In this document: piece after piece, positions 41,385-49,908 of the stretch | How the letters are laid out: each line of letters begins with the position of its first letter | Position numbering within the stretch: the first letter of the stretch is position 1 | Notes under the pieces: model-generated | What the model was told of the DNA's origin: nothing | What the model saw: the letters and a program-made list of their open reading frames with translations, nothing else | The model's database searches: none | Program-made: the position numbers and the translations under genes | Assembly (NCBI RefSeq): GCF_036226405.1 | Contig: NZ_CP108464.1 | Span: 4,526,001 to 4,590,000 of the forward strand | Source: Streptomyces sp. NBC_01260 | GTDB taxonomy: Bacteria > Actinomycetota > Actinomycetes > Streptomycetales > Streptomycetaceae | Direction of reading: 5' to 3' | DNA length: 64,000 nucleotides

Positions 41385-41396
41385 TACCCTGACCTC
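41385..41396 (+). promoter_or_regulatory. Leaderless -10 element of the DUF2786 gene
   Basis: TACCCT (41385-41390) plus six bases precedes the ATG at 41397. The -35 region would fall inside the right arm of the hairpin. Confidence 0.5.
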
Positions 41397-42575
41397 ATGG
41401 AACCGGTGATCGACCAGGCATTCGCGGCCGCCCTCTACTCGGACGGCGACGCCGGTCTCGACACCGGCGCCTCCCTCCTCGCCGCCGATCCGGCGGCCGA
41501 CGCCGAGCTGCTGCGGCGCGGCGAGGAGTTCGTCCGGCGCGCCTGGGAGCGCGGCTGGCTGCCCGCCGATGTCGTGCGGGTCGTCCGTCGCGAACTCGAC
41601 GAGCGCGGGGCCGGTCTGACCGCCGGGCTGATCACCTCGGAGGTCCGGCGGTACGAGCGGCTGCCGCCCCGCTGGCAGTCCCAGCTGGACGAGCTGCCGC
41701 CGGGGGTGCCGCCGGGCCGGCCCGATCGGTTCTCGTACGCCTGCGAACTTCTCGGGCTGTACCGGCTGCTCCTGCGGCTGCCCGCCATCGAACCCGTCGG
41801 GCCCCCGCCCGGTGCGCCGCGCGACGGGCTGCGCCTGCCGCCCGCGCACGACGAACCCCGCATGCTGACCCGCATCCGGGCGCTGCTGGCCAAGGCGGAG
41901 GCGACCGGGTTCCCCGAGGAGGCGGAGGCGCTCACCACCAAGGCGCAGGAGCTGATGGCCCGGCACAGCATCGACGAGGCGCTGCTCGCCGCCCGTTCGC
42001 ACAGCAGCCGCGCGCCGGGCGCCTGCCGGATCGGGGTGGACGCCCCGTACGAGACGGCCAAGGCGATCCTGCTCGACGCCGTCGCCTCCGCGAACCGCTG
42101 CCGGGCGGTGTGGAACAGTGATCTCGGCTTCTCGACGGTCGTCGGCTTCGAGCCGGACCTGGAGGCCGTGGAGCTCCTCCACACCTCGCTGCTGGTGCAG
42201 GGCACCGTGGCGATGACCAGGGCCGAGGCGGGCCAGCGGGCCGGCGGGCGCAAACGGACCAAGACCTTCCGGCAGTCCTTCCTGATGGCCTACGCCCAGC
42301 GGCTGGGCCGCCGGCTGGCCGACGGCACCGCCCGCGCCACCGCGGCGGCCGATGCCGAGGGCGCCGCGGCCGGCCCGTCCGCCGCGGCGGACCCCGGGCT
42401 GCTGCCCGTGCTGGCCGCCCGCGACATGGCGGTCACCGACACCGCCGAGCGGATGTTCCCGCAGACCACGACCACCCGGGTGCGGGGCGCCACCGACCCG
42501 GACGGCTGGATCCATGGGACGGCCGCCGCGGACCGAGCCAGGATGGGTGCGGACGCTCCGGAGATCTCCGACTGA
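41397..42575 (+). CDS. DUF2786 domain protein
   Basis: A 392-residue soluble protein. The DUF2786 motif is MLTRIRALLAKAEATGFPEE then AEALTTKAQELMARHSIDEALL (about residues 158-198). The following region (APYETAKAILLDAVASANRC ... EAVELLHTSLLVQG ... RRTKTFRQSFLMAYAQRLG pattern) is the usual partner domain in longer DUF2786 proteins, some of which are phage- or plasmid-encoded. An N-terminal domain of 150 residues is of unknown type. Function unknown. The ATG at 41397 is chosen over 41355 because of the leaderless promoter and because 41355 lies inside the hairpin. Confidence 0.82.
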   Translation: MEPVIDQAFAAALYSDGDAGLDTGASLLAADPAADAELLRRGEEFVRRAWERGWLPADVVRVVRRELDERGAGLTAGLITSEVRRYERLPPRWQSQLDELPPGVPPGRPDRFSYACELLGLYRLLLRLPAIEPVGPPPGAPRDGLRLPPAHDEPRMLTRIRALLAKAEATGFPEEAEALTTKAQELMARHSIDEALLAARSHSSRAPGACRIGVDAPYETAKAILLDAVASANRCRAVWNSDLGFSTVVGFEPDLEAVELLHTSLLVQGTVAMTRAEAGQRAGGRKRTKTFRQSFLMAYAQRLGRRLADGTARATAAADAEGAAAGPSAAADPGLLPVLAARDMAVTDTAERMFPQTTTTRVRGATDPDGWIHGTAAADRARMGADAPEISD

Positions 42576-42655
42576 GGCCGACGGGCGAACCGGTGCGAGG
42601 GCGGCGGACGCCATGAGGTCGATTCCGACAAGTCGGGCATAACGGCAATTCCAGC

Positions 42656-42667
42656 TAGGCTCTGGGC
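42656..42667 (+). promoter_or_regulatory. Leaderless -10 element of the FUSC gene
   Basis: TAGGCT (42656-42661) plus six bases precedes the ATG at 42668. A small dyad CCGACAAGTCGG lies at about 42624-42635. Confidence 0.55.
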
Positions 42668-44809
42668 ATGAGTTGGCTCCGGGCGCTGAAGGAGACCGCC
42701 CGCTCGGGGCTGACGATCGAGCGGCGGCGCCTCGAACCGCTGATCGCGATCCGCGGCGCGGCCGGTCTGGCCCTGGTGATCGGCGTGAGCCTGGCCCTCT
42801 TCGGGCCCGTGGTCGCGGCCAGCTCCGCCTTCGGCGCCTTCCAGGCCGCCATCGCCACCTTCCAGCGCAGCTGGCGGCCGCGGCCGGTGCTCGCCCTGGT
42901 CTCCGGCGTGAGCCTCGGCGTGTCGACATTCATCGGCTATGTCACCGGCTACCGTCTCCTGCTCTTCATGGTGCTGCTGGTGCTCTGGACCTTCCTCGCC
43001 GGGCTGGCCTGGGCGGCGGGCCCGACGGGCGGCATCATCGCCGCGTCCAACGTCGCGATCATGCTGGTGACGGTCACCCTGCCCACCTCCGTCGCCCAGG
43101 CGGCCCTGCACGGGGCGATGATCACGTTCGGCGGAGTGGTCCAGGCGGCGCTGATCGTGCTGTTCCCGGTCCGTAGATGGGGCGTCCAGCGCGACGCCCT
43201 GGCCGACGCGCTGGCCGCCGAGGCGGACTACGCCCGCCGGCTGCGCCACGATCCGGTCGCCCACTTCGATCCGGTGCCGTTGATGGAGGCCCGCAGCGCG
43301 GCCGCCGTCACCCCGCGCCAGGCCCGCCGCCGCCCGGCCGAGCTGCACGGCTCACGCGGGGTCGCCGAGCGGATCAGACCGGTGCTCGCCTCGCTCGCGG
43401 ACCCGGCCATGGGCGTACCGGCCGAGGGTCCGGAGCGCCACCGGGTCCGTGAGCTGCTCGCCGCCGCCGGATCGCTGCTCGACGCGGCGGCCAGGGCGAT
43501 CCGGCACGGCGACCCGGTGCGGCTCCCCGCGCCCGCCGTCGCCGCGCTGAAGACCCCCGACACCGGGGCGCTGCTCACCGGTCCGCCGCTCCGTGCCGCC
43601 GACCGGCTCGCCGCCCTGCTCTCCGACGTCATCGAGGCGGCCGAGGGCGACGGCACCAAGGAGGAACGGGCCGAGGCCGAGGAGGCCGCCGACGCCATCG
43701 CGGCGAGCCGGGGCCGGGGGCCGGCGGAGCACCAGAGGCGCCCCACCCTGCTGCGGCTGGTCCCGGTCGTGCTCAAGTCGATGCGGGGCGAGCTGCACCG
43801 CGGCTCCCCGATCCTGCGGCACGCCATCCGGATCTCCGTCGTCGCGGGCGTCGGCTACCTCCTCGGCACCCTGCTGCCGTACGGCCACGGCTACTGGGCG
43901 CCGATGACGGCCGTCATGGTGATGCGGCCGGAGTTCTCCAAGACGTACGAACGCTCCGTGGCCCGCTTCGGCGGCACCATCGTGGGGGTCTTCCTCGCCA
44001 CCGCGATCGTCCAGACCGCCCACCCCGGTGTGGAGCTGTCCGCCGCGTTCGCCGTGGTCTGCGCCCTGCTGATGTACCTGCTGATGCGCACCGGCTACGC
44101 GGTCGGGCAGGCCTGCGTCGCCGCGTACGTCGTCTTCCTGCTGGGCATGGCGGGCGACGACTGGTCGCAGACCGTGCTGGAACGGGTCGTCCTCACCCTC
44201 GCGGGCGGGCTCCTCGCGATGGTCTCGTACGCCGTCTACCCGGCGTGGGAGACCCCGCGGCTGCACAACCGGCTCGGCGACTGGCTGAAGGAGGACGGCC
44301 GGTACGCCGCCGCGGTCGTCGACCAGTACGCCGATCCGGCCGACCGCGGTCACGACGACGTCCGCGACGCGCTGCTGCGCACCCGTGCGGCCCGTGTCGC
44401 CTGGCAGGAGGCGGTGGCCACCGCCCAGCACGAACCGGTGCGCCACCGCGGTCTCTCGCACGCCGCCGCGGACGACACCCAGCACGCCCTCTCCCAGCTC
44501 GGCCGGGTCGCGATGCTGATGGAGGCGCACCTCCCGGAGGGCGGCGCCACCCCCGTACCGGAGGCCGGCCCGCTGGCCGAGGCGTTGCGCCGGGCCACCG
44601 AGCAGGGCGCGAAAGCGGTGCGGGAGCGGCGGGTGCCGGACTGGGGGCCGGTACGGGAGGCGCTGAAGAAGTGGGACGAGGAGGAGCGGCTGCGCGAAGG
44701 AGGGACGGACCCGGTCGTACGGAACGGGGCCCACCTCCTGCTCGAAGCCCTGGAGGATTTCTCCCGGGGCCTGGACGGCGGCTCGCGGCCCGGCCCGTCC
44801 GACGACTGA
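42668..44809 (+). CDS. FUSC-family membrane protein (aromatic acid exporter-like)
   Basis: A 713-residue membrane protein with two blocks of spans, about residues 28-170 and 385-525, separated by a long helical cytoplasmic region with an acidic stretch (EGDGTKEERAEAEEAADAIA). The second block has the FUSC motif region (HGYWAPMTAVMVMRPEFSKTYERSVARFGGTIVG), matching YccS/YhfK/AaeB-like proteins. Homologues export aromatic acids or act in envelope stress; the substrate here is unknown. It is likely a single-gene unit with a leaderless promoter. Confidence 0.88.
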   Translation: MSWLRALKETARSGLTIERRRLEPLIAIRGAAGLALVIGVSLALFGPVVAASSAFGAFQAAIATFQRSWRPRPVLALVSGVSLGVSTFIGYVTGYRLLLFMVLLVLWTFLAGLAWAAGPTGGIIAASNVAIMLVTVTLPTSVAQAALHGAMITFGGVVQAALIVLFPVRRWGVQRDALADALAAEADYARRLRHDPVAHFDPVPLMEARSAAAVTPRQARRRPAELHGSRGVAERIRPVLASLADPAMGVPAEGPERHRVRELLAAAGSLLDAAARAIRHGDPVRLPAPAVAALKTPDTGALLTGPPLRAADRLAALLSDVIEAAEGDGTKEERAEAEEAADAIAASRGRGPAEHQRRPTLLRLVPVVLKSMRGELHRGSPILRHAIRISVVAGVGYLLGTLLPYGHGYWAPMTAVMVMRPEFSKTYERSVARFGGTIVGVFLATAIVQTAHPGVELSAAFAVVCALLMYLLMRTGYAVGQACVAAYVVFLLGMAGDDWSQTVLERVVLTLAGGLLAMVSYAVYPAWETPRLHNRLGDWLKEDGRYAAAVVDQYADPADRGHDDVRDALLRTRAARVAWQEAVATAQHEPVRHRGLSHAAADDTQHALSQLGRVAMLMEAHLPEGGATPVPEAGPLAEALRRATEQGAKAVRERRVPDWGPVREALKKWDEEERLREGGTDPVVRNGAHLLLEALEDFSRGLDGGSRPGPSDD

Positions 44810-44857
44810 GGGCGCGGCCGCCGCCGGGACGCCGAACACGCGAAGGAGGCGCGGGTG

Positions 44858-45355
44858 TTACGGGGTCGGCAGGCCGGGCAGTCCTTCGAGCGAGTCGGCG
44901 TCGGTCTTGCCGAGGGTGTCCTTGGTCCCGCCGTCCCACGAGACGACGAGGGTCTTGCCGTCGTTGGACTCGACGGCTCCCGCGGTCCGGTCGGTGTCGC
45001 CGTCGGCGCACTTGAGTTCCAGGGTCACCTGGTCCGCGCCCTTGGCGCTGCCCGAGCAGACATGGGAGTCGGCGACGACGACGGCCTTCCCGGATGCGAC
45101 GGACAGCACGACGGCCTTGCCGTCGGTCTGCCCGGCCCAGGCGCCCTCCAGCGCCTTGAGCCCGCCGGTGGCAGCGCCGTCCTCGCCGCCCGTCGAGGAG
45201 CCGGAGCCGTCACTGCCGACGGGCGCCGGGGTCGCGGTGGAGCCGGAACTCCTGTCCGTGTCCCCCTTGTCGCTGTCACTGCCGCACCCGGTGAGCGCGA
45301 GCGCGGTCAGCAGGCCGGTGGCGACAACTGCGCCGGTACGTACGAGTTTGCGCAT
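44858..45355 (-). CDS. Small lipoprotein of unknown function
   Basis: A 165-residue lipoprotein with signal MRKLVRTGAVVATGLLTALA and lipobox LALTGC. A Ser/Gly/Thr/Asp-rich linker (~27-62) leads to a compact beta-rich domain (LEGAWAGQTDGKAVVLSVAS ... TLVVSWDGGTKDTLGKTDAD) with two cysteines (VCSG and LKCAD) that could form a disulfide. The domain begins with a GxW strand reminiscent of lipocalin-like modules, but this is not a firm assignment. It converges on the FUSC gene. Confidence 0.7.
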   Translation of the reverse strand: MRKLVRTGAVVATGLLTALALTGCGSDSDKGDTDRSSGSTATPAPVGSDGSGSSTGGEDGAATGGLKALEGAWAGQTDGKAVVLSVASGKAVVVADSHVCSGSAKGADQVTLELKCADGDTDRTAGAVESNDGKTLVVSWDGGTKDTLGKTDADSLEGLPGLPTP

Positions 45356-45497
45356 GTGGAATTCCCCCTGGGTGACGAAAGACCGTCCAAGCTACCAGTG
45401 AGTCGCAACGGGCTGGAGAGGGTCAACTCGGGGAATCGGGAGCCGAACCGGCCCGTCATTCGTCTCTCCTGCGAGAAGCTGTAATCAAAGCAACACC

Positions 45498-45519
45498 GCG
45501 CGTGCACGTGCATCTGCCC
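45498..45519. promoter_or_regulatory. 22-bp element upstream of the DUF397 gene
   Basis: This 22-base sequence, containing TGCACGTGCA, is the exact reverse complement of 46558-46579 in the promoter region of the XRE/ATPase genes. It is followed by further TGCAT/ATGCA half-sites up to 45537. It is a likely binding site for the XRE regulator. Confidence 0.65.
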
Positions 45520-45554
45520 ATGCATCCGCTCATGCACGGGAAATTGAACACAGC

Positions 45555-45560
45555 TATGAT
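45555..45560 (+). promoter_or_regulatory. Candidate -10 of the DUF397 gene
   Basis: TATGAT is a near-consensus -10 element 45 bases before the GTG at 45605. The -35 region overlaps the TGCAC half-sites. Confidence 0.4.
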
Positions 45561-45604
45561 CCGAGACAGTTGACACTTGCACCTTGCAACTCGGGGAGCG
45601 TCCT

Positions 45605-45847
45605 GTGCACCACGTGTACAACGGCATGGCGGCGACAGAGCTCCGCGGAGTCGCCTGGCAGAAGAGCAGACACAGCAACTCCCAAGGATCCTGCGTGGAG
45701 TTCGCGAAACTGCCCGACGGGGATGTGGCGATGCGCAATTCGCGGCATCCCGACGGGCCGGCGCTGGTCTATACGCCGGCCGAGATAGAGGCGCTGCTGC
45801 TCGGCGTCAAGGACGGGGAGTTCGACCACCTCATAGCGGAGGGCTGA
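45605..45847 (+). CDS. DUF397 domain protein
   Basis: An 80-residue protein with the DUF397 pattern: ELRGVAWQKSRHSNSQGSCV then EFAKLPDGDVAMRNSRHPDGPALVYTPAEIEALL. In Streptomyces these small proteins are encoded beside an XRE regulator with a DUF5753 domain and often an ATP-binding protein (whiJ/abaA-type loci), where they modulate development and antibiotic production. GTG 45605 has GGGGAG seven bases upstream. All three partners are present here. Confidence 0.88.
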   Translation: MHHVYNGMAATELRGVAWQKSRHSNSQGSCVEFAKLPDGDVAMRNSRHPDGPALVYTPAEIEALLLGVKDGEFDHLIAEG

Positions 45848-45916
45848 CCTCCGCCCGACCGTGCGACACCGTGCCCGCCGCCGCGCGCGGCGTCGTCCGG
45901 TGCCGCCGTCGGTGTG

Positions 45917-46435
45917 TCACGCCGGGTCGGACAGCCGGAAAAGCGCCCAGACGACCTTCCCGCGAAGCGCCGCGCCGGAGGTGCCCTCCGTACCCAGTAC
46001 GGGTGAGTGGTGCCAGCCCCAGCAGTCGCTGAAGGACTCCACGAGGAAGAGGCCGCGGCCCGACTCCGCGCAGTCGGCGGCCTCGGACGCCACCGGGCTC
46101 GCCTGGCTCGGGTCGCGTACCGCGCACACCAGCCGCGAGGTCCAGCGCATCAGATGCAGCCGCACGGGCGGGTCCTGCGGTTCGCGCGGGATGTCGGCGG
46201 GCAGCGCGTGCCGCAGGGCGTTGGTGACCAACTCGGAGACGACCAGCGCGACATCGTCGAACCGCTCGTGCAGACCCCAGCCGGTCAGGGTCGACCGGGT
46301 GAACTGCCTGGCCCCGCCGACGGCCTCGTAGCGGGCGGGCAGCGTACAGGTGGCTGATCCGGAGACGGCAGAGGGATCGATGGGGGGAAGCCCCTGCCGT
46401 AACGGCTCGAGCATCGTCGATCCATTCGTCCCCAT
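45917..46435 (-). CDS. ATP-binding protein, anti-sigma-factor kinase-like (HATPase_c_2)
   Basis: A 172-residue protein with a GHKL ATPase domain: VALVVSELVTNALRHALPAD (N box) and CAESGRGLFLVESFSDCWGW (G box, GRGL). The N-terminus (LPARYEAVGGARQFTRSTL) is the usual start of this RsbW/SpoIIAB-like family. Such proteins bind or phosphorylate sigma-factor antagonists. Here the XRE/DUF397 neighbourhood points to a whiJ/abaA-like module. ATG 46435 has GGGAG eight bases upstream. It is divergent from the XRE gene. Confidence 0.85.
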   Translation of the reverse strand: MGTNGSTMLEPLRQGLPPIDPSAVSGSATCTLPARYEAVGGARQFTRSTLTGWGLHERFDDVALVVSELVTNALRHALPADIPREPQDPPVRLHLMRWTSRLVCAVRDPSQASPVASEAADCAESGRGLFLVESFSDCWGWHHSPVLGTEGTSGAALRGKVVWALFRLSDPA

Positions 46436-46765
46436 GCGAGGCACTCCCGGGATTCGCGGCTGTCTCGGTACTACGGGTACTCGGGTACAGCGGCACAACA
46501 CGAACGAGCACGCAGGTGCGCGACACCCATGGTTCCGAATGCGCAGGGCAGATGCAAGGGCAGATGCACGTGCACGCGCCTGACCTGTCCGACCCCGTGC
46601 CGGTTCTTGCTCATTTCTTCCTGTGTGGAGTTTTGGAGACTTGGGCAAGTCTTCCCATTTCCGTAATCGAATGAGTACGGGCTGAAGCGTTTTGATGGCA
46701 GAATCCGGCTCTTGGGGTTCAGGGGGAGCCCCGATGCCAGGGAAGCGATGGGGAGGGTTGGACCA
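46436..46765. promoter_or_regulatory. Divergent control region of the XRE and ATPase genes
   Basis: A 330-base region without a gene. The direct repeat AGGGCAGATGCA appears at about 46545-46556 and 46557-46568. The second copy belongs to the 22-base element at 46558-46579, which recurs inverted upstream of the DUF397 gene. It is likely controlled by the XRE regulator on both sides. Confidence 0.55.
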
Positions 46766-47629
46766 GTGGCGGCAGGCGAGTCGAGTGGATCCGTGGTGCG
46801 GCGCATCCTGCTGGGCTCACAGCTCAGACGGCTGCGTGACTCGCGCGGTATCACCCGTGAGGCGGCCGGCTACTCCATCCGGGCTTCCGAATCGAAGATC
46901 AGCCGCATGGAGTTGGGACGGGTGAGCTTCAAGGCCAGGGACGTCGAGGACCTGCTCACGCTCTACGGCGTCACGGACGAGGTGGAGCGCGACTCCCTGC
47001 TCGGCCTGGCCCGTGAGGCCAACGTGGCAGGCTGGTGGCACAGTTTCGGCGATGTGCTGCCCGGCTGGTTCCAGACGTACATCGGTCTGGAAGGGGCGGC
47101 CTCGCTCATCCGGATCTACGAAGTCCAGTTCGTTCACGGTCTGTTGCAGACCGAGGGCTACGCCCACGCGGTCGTCTCCCGGGGGATGCGCGGCGCCCCC
47201 GCTGCCGAGATCGACCGCCGGGTCGCGCTGCGGCTGGAGCGGCAGAAGGCCCTCGTCGCCGAGCGCGCCCCCCGCTTCCATGCCGTGCTGGACGAGGCGG
47301 CGCTGCGCCGTCCGTACGGCGGGCGCGAGGTGATGCGCGAGCAATTGCGGCATCTGATCGAAATGTCGGAACAGCCGAACGTCACTCTCCAGGTGATGCC
47401 CTTCAGTTTCGGCGGACATGCGGGGGAGAGCGGCTCCTTCACGATGCTGCGATTCCCGGAATCCGATCTGTCGGACATTGTCTATTTGGAGCAGCTGACA
47501 AGTGCGCTCTATCTGGACAAGGCCGAAGAAGTCGCCCAGTACGAAAAGGCGATGGTGCGGCTCCACGCGGACAGCCCGGGTCCCGAGGAGAGCCGGGATC
47601 TGCTGCGGGGACTTCTCCAACTCTCCTGA
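46766..47629 (+). CDS. XRE-family regulator with DUF5753 domain (whiJ-like)
   Basis: A 287-residue protein. The N-terminal helix-turn-helix is RLRDSRGITREAAGYSIRAS and ESKISRMELGRVSFKARDVE (residues ~18-58). The C-terminal DUF5753 domain follows (WWHSFGDVLPGWFQTYIGLE, VQFVHGLLQTEGYA, EQPNVTLQVMPFSFGGHAGE). This is one of the largest regulator families of Streptomyces, tied to DUF397 partners. GTG 46766 has GGAGG eight bases upstream; an in-frame ATG at 46748 is less well placed. Confidence 0.88.
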   Translation: MAAGESSGSVVRRILLGSQLRRLRDSRGITREAAGYSIRASESKISRMELGRVSFKARDVEDLLTLYGVTDEVERDSLLGLAREANVAGWWHSFGDVLPGWFQTYIGLEGAASLIRIYEVQFVHGLLQTEGYAHAVVSRGMRGAPAAEIDRRVALRLERQKALVAERAPRFHAVLDEAALRRPYGGREVMREQLRHLIEMSEQPNVTLQVMPFSFGGHAGESGSFTMLRFPESDLSDIVYLEQLTSALYLDKAEEVAQYEKAMVRLHADSPGPEESRDLLRGLLQLS

Positions 47630-47683
47630 TATTTCAGTACCATGACAGCCCCACAGGAGTCTGCACCTGCAGTAAGGGATCGC

Positions 47684-49141
47684 ATGTCATTCTTCCGCGA
47701 GCTGGCCGACCAGTACATCGACGGTGAATGGCGCACCGGCACCGGCTCGTGGGACATCATCGATTTCAATCCCTACAACGGGGAAAAGCTCGCCGCGATC
47801 ACCATCGCCACCGTCGAAGAGGTCGACCGCGCCTACCGCGCGGCCGAGCGCGCACAGCGGGCCTGGGCCACCACGAGTCCGTACGAGCGCGCCCGGGTCA
47901 TGGAACGGGCCCTGCGCATCACCGAGGAGCTGGCCGACGAGATCGTCGAGGCCGTCATCGACGAACTGGGCGGCATCCGGTCCAAGGCGTGGTACGAACT
48001 CCGCGCCGCCCAGGAGTTCCTGCGCGAGGCCGCCCATCAGGCGCTGCACCCCGGCGGCCGGATCCTGGCCTCCCCGCTGGACGGCAAGGAGAACCGGCTC
48101 TACCGGCAGCCCGTCGGGGTCGTCGGCGTCATCAGCGCCTTCAACTTCCCCTTCCTGGTGACGATGAAGTCGGCCGCGCCGGCCCTGGCGCTCGGCAACG
48201 CGGTCGTCGTCAAGCCCAACCAGAACGCCCCGGTGGCCGGCGGCGGGCTGGTCGCCAAGATCTTCCACGACGCGGGACTGCCGGCCGGGCTGCTCAACGT
48301 CCTGGTCACCGACATAGCCGAGATAGGCGACGCGTTCATAGAGCACCCCGTCCCCAAGGTGATCTCCTTCGCCGGATCGGACCGGGTCGGCCGCCATGTC
48401 GGTGCGACTGCGGGCGCGCTCTTCAAGCGCACCATTCTCGAACTCAGCGGCAACAGCGCCCTGGTGGTGCTCGACGACGCGGACATCGACTACGCGGTCG
48501 ACGCCGCGGTCTTCAGCCGCTTCGTCTACCAGGGCCAGGTCTGCATGGCCGCCAACCGGATACTGGTGGACCGCGCCGTCGCGCCCGAGTTCACCGAGAA
48601 GTTCACCGCACGAGTGGCAGCGCTGCGGACCGGGGACCCGCGCGACCCCGACACCCAGATCGGCCCGGTCATCAACACCTTCCAGGCGGACGCCCTGACC
48701 GCCCTGGTCGACCAGGCGGTCGCCGAGGGGGCCACGGCACTGGTCCGGGGCCGCACCCGCGGCAATCTCGTCGAGCCCACCGTGCTCACCGGGCTCGCGG
48801 CCGACTCCCCGCTGCTCTCCCAGGAGATCTTCGGCCCGGTGGCGCTGCTGGTCACGTTCGACGGCGAGGAGGAGGCCGTACGGATGACCAACGACAGCCC
48901 GTACGGGCTCAGCGGCGCCGTGCACACCGCGGACGCCGAACGCGGGGTGCGGTTCGCCCGGCGCATTCGCAGCGGGATGTTCCACGTCAACGACGCCACC
49001 GTCCAGGATGATCCGCTGGTCGCCTTCGGTGGCGAGAAGAAGTCCGGGACGGGCCGGCTGAACGGCGAGGCGACGGTGGACGCCTTCACCACCCAGAAGT
49101 GGATATCGATCCAGCACGGCCGGAGCGTTTTCCCGCTCTGA
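47684..49141 (+). CDS. Aldehyde dehydrogenase family protein
   Basis: A 485-residue NAD(P)-dependent aldehyde dehydrogenase. The NAD region is SAFNFPFLVTMKSAAPALA and ISFAGSDRVGRHV. Catalytic residues are Glu253 (TILELSGNS) and Cys287 (YQGQVCMAAN), and QEIFGPVALLVTF and EKKSGTGRLNG complete the signature. The sequence is closest in pattern to benzaldehyde/vanillin-type enzymes, which is a weak inference. ATG 47684 follows AAGGGATCGC; an upstream in-frame ATG at 47642 would add 14 residues but lacks a ribosome site. Confidence 0.9.
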   Translation: MSFFRELADQYIDGEWRTGTGSWDIIDFNPYNGEKLAAITIATVEEVDRAYRAAERAQRAWATTSPYERARVMERALRITEELADEIVEAVIDELGGIRSKAWYELRAAQEFLREAAHQALHPGGRILASPLDGKENRLYRQPVGVVGVISAFNFPFLVTMKSAAPALALGNAVVVKPNQNAPVAGGGLVAKIFHDAGLPAGLLNVLVTDIAEIGDAFIEHPVPKVISFAGSDRVGRHVGATAGALFKRTILELSGNSALVVLDDADIDYAVDAAVFSRFVYQGQVCMAANRILVDRAVAPEFTEKFTARVAALRTGDPRDPDTQIGPVINTFQADALTALVDQAVAEGATALVRGRTRGNLVEPTVLTGLAADSPLLSQEIFGPVALLVTFDGEEEAVRMTNDSPYGLSGAVHTADAERGVRFARRIRSGMFHVNDATVQDDPLVAFGGEKKSGTGRLNGEATVDAFTTQKWISIQHGRSVFPL

Positions 49142-49152
49142 ATCACGCACCG

Positions 49153-49175
49153 CTACTCTCATCAAAGTTGAGTAG
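49153..49175. promoter_or_regulatory. PadR operator 1
   Basis: CTACTC (49153-49158) and GAGTAG (49170-49175) flank a TCAAAGTTGA core (49162-49171), 15 bases before the PadR start at 49190. The core recurs twice upstream of the ABC genes. Confidence 0.6.
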
Positions 49176-49189
49176 AAAGGTGTGTGGGT

Positions 49190-49831
49190 ATGTCCGCGAT
49201 CCGGCTGCTGGTCCTCTGTGCCGTGCGCCAGCACGGCCGGGCGCACGGCTATCAGATCCGCAACGACCTGGAGTACTGGGGCGCCCACGAGTGGTCCAGC
49301 GCCAAGCCGGGATCGATCTACCACGCACTGAAGCAGATGGCGAAGCAGGGCGTACTGCTCGCCCACGAGGTCGCTCCGAGCACGGCCGGCGGCCCGCCGC
49401 GTACCGAGTACGAGATCACCGAGCAGGGCGACGAGGAGTACTTCACGCTGCTGCGCGCGGCGCTGACCTCGTACGACCAGAAGCTGGACGTGCTGTCGGC
49501 GGGTCTGGGCGGCATCGTCGACCTGGAGCGGTCCGAGGCGGTGTCCCTGCTCAAGGAGCGGGTGGCGGGTCTGGCCAGGTGGCGGACGTCGGTCACCGAG
49601 TACTACACGCCGCAGGCGGGCCCCGAGTCGATCGGCCACATCGGCGAGATCATGAACATGTGGGTGCACTCGGCGGACGCGGGAGCCGACTGGACGCGTG
49701 GGCTGATCGCCCGGATCGAGGGCGGGGCGTACACCTTCGCGGGTGAGGGCGATCCGTTCGTCGGGGTGCTCGCCGAGGGCGAGGAGAACCCGTACGCGAC
49801 CGGGGTCGCCGATCCCGGGGACGCTCACTAA
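49190..49831 (+). CDS. PadR-family regulator of the drug-type ABC exporter
   Basis: A 213-residue PadR protein with a long C-terminal domain. The winged helix reads RLLVLCAVRQHGRAHGYQIR then SAKPGSIYHALKQMAKQGVL and PPRTEYEITEQGDEEY. The C-terminal helices (LLKERVAGLARWRTSVTEYY) form the dimerisation arm. An AAAGG stands nine bases before ATG 49190; GTG 49184 is an alternative. Near-identical operator cores precede this gene and the ABC genes, so autorepression and exporter control are likely. Confidence 0.88.
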   Translation: MSAIRLLVLCAVRQHGRAHGYQIRNDLEYWGAHEWSSAKPGSIYHALKQMAKQGVLLAHEVAPSTAGGPPRTEYEITEQGDEEYFTLLRAALTSYDQKLDVLSAGLGGIVDLERSEAVSLLKERVAGLARWRTSVTEYYTPQAGPESIGHIGEIMNMWVHSADAGADWTRGLIARIEGGAYTFAGEGDPFVGVLAEGEENPYATGVADPGDAH

Positions 49832-49890
49832 TCAAGTTTGACGAATGCGGTCCGGCCGGATACCTTTCCCTTGCTAGTCAAATTTGACTA
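49829..49890. promoter_or_regulatory. PadR operators 2 and 3 before the ABC exporter
   Basis: TAATCAAGTTTGACGA (49829-49844) and the perfect palindrome TAGTCAAATTTGACTA (49875-49890) share the TCAA(A/G)TTTGA core. They lie just upstream of the ABC ATPase start. Confidence 0.7.
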
Positions 49891-49908
49891 CGAGGGGGTG
49901 TGGCGATT

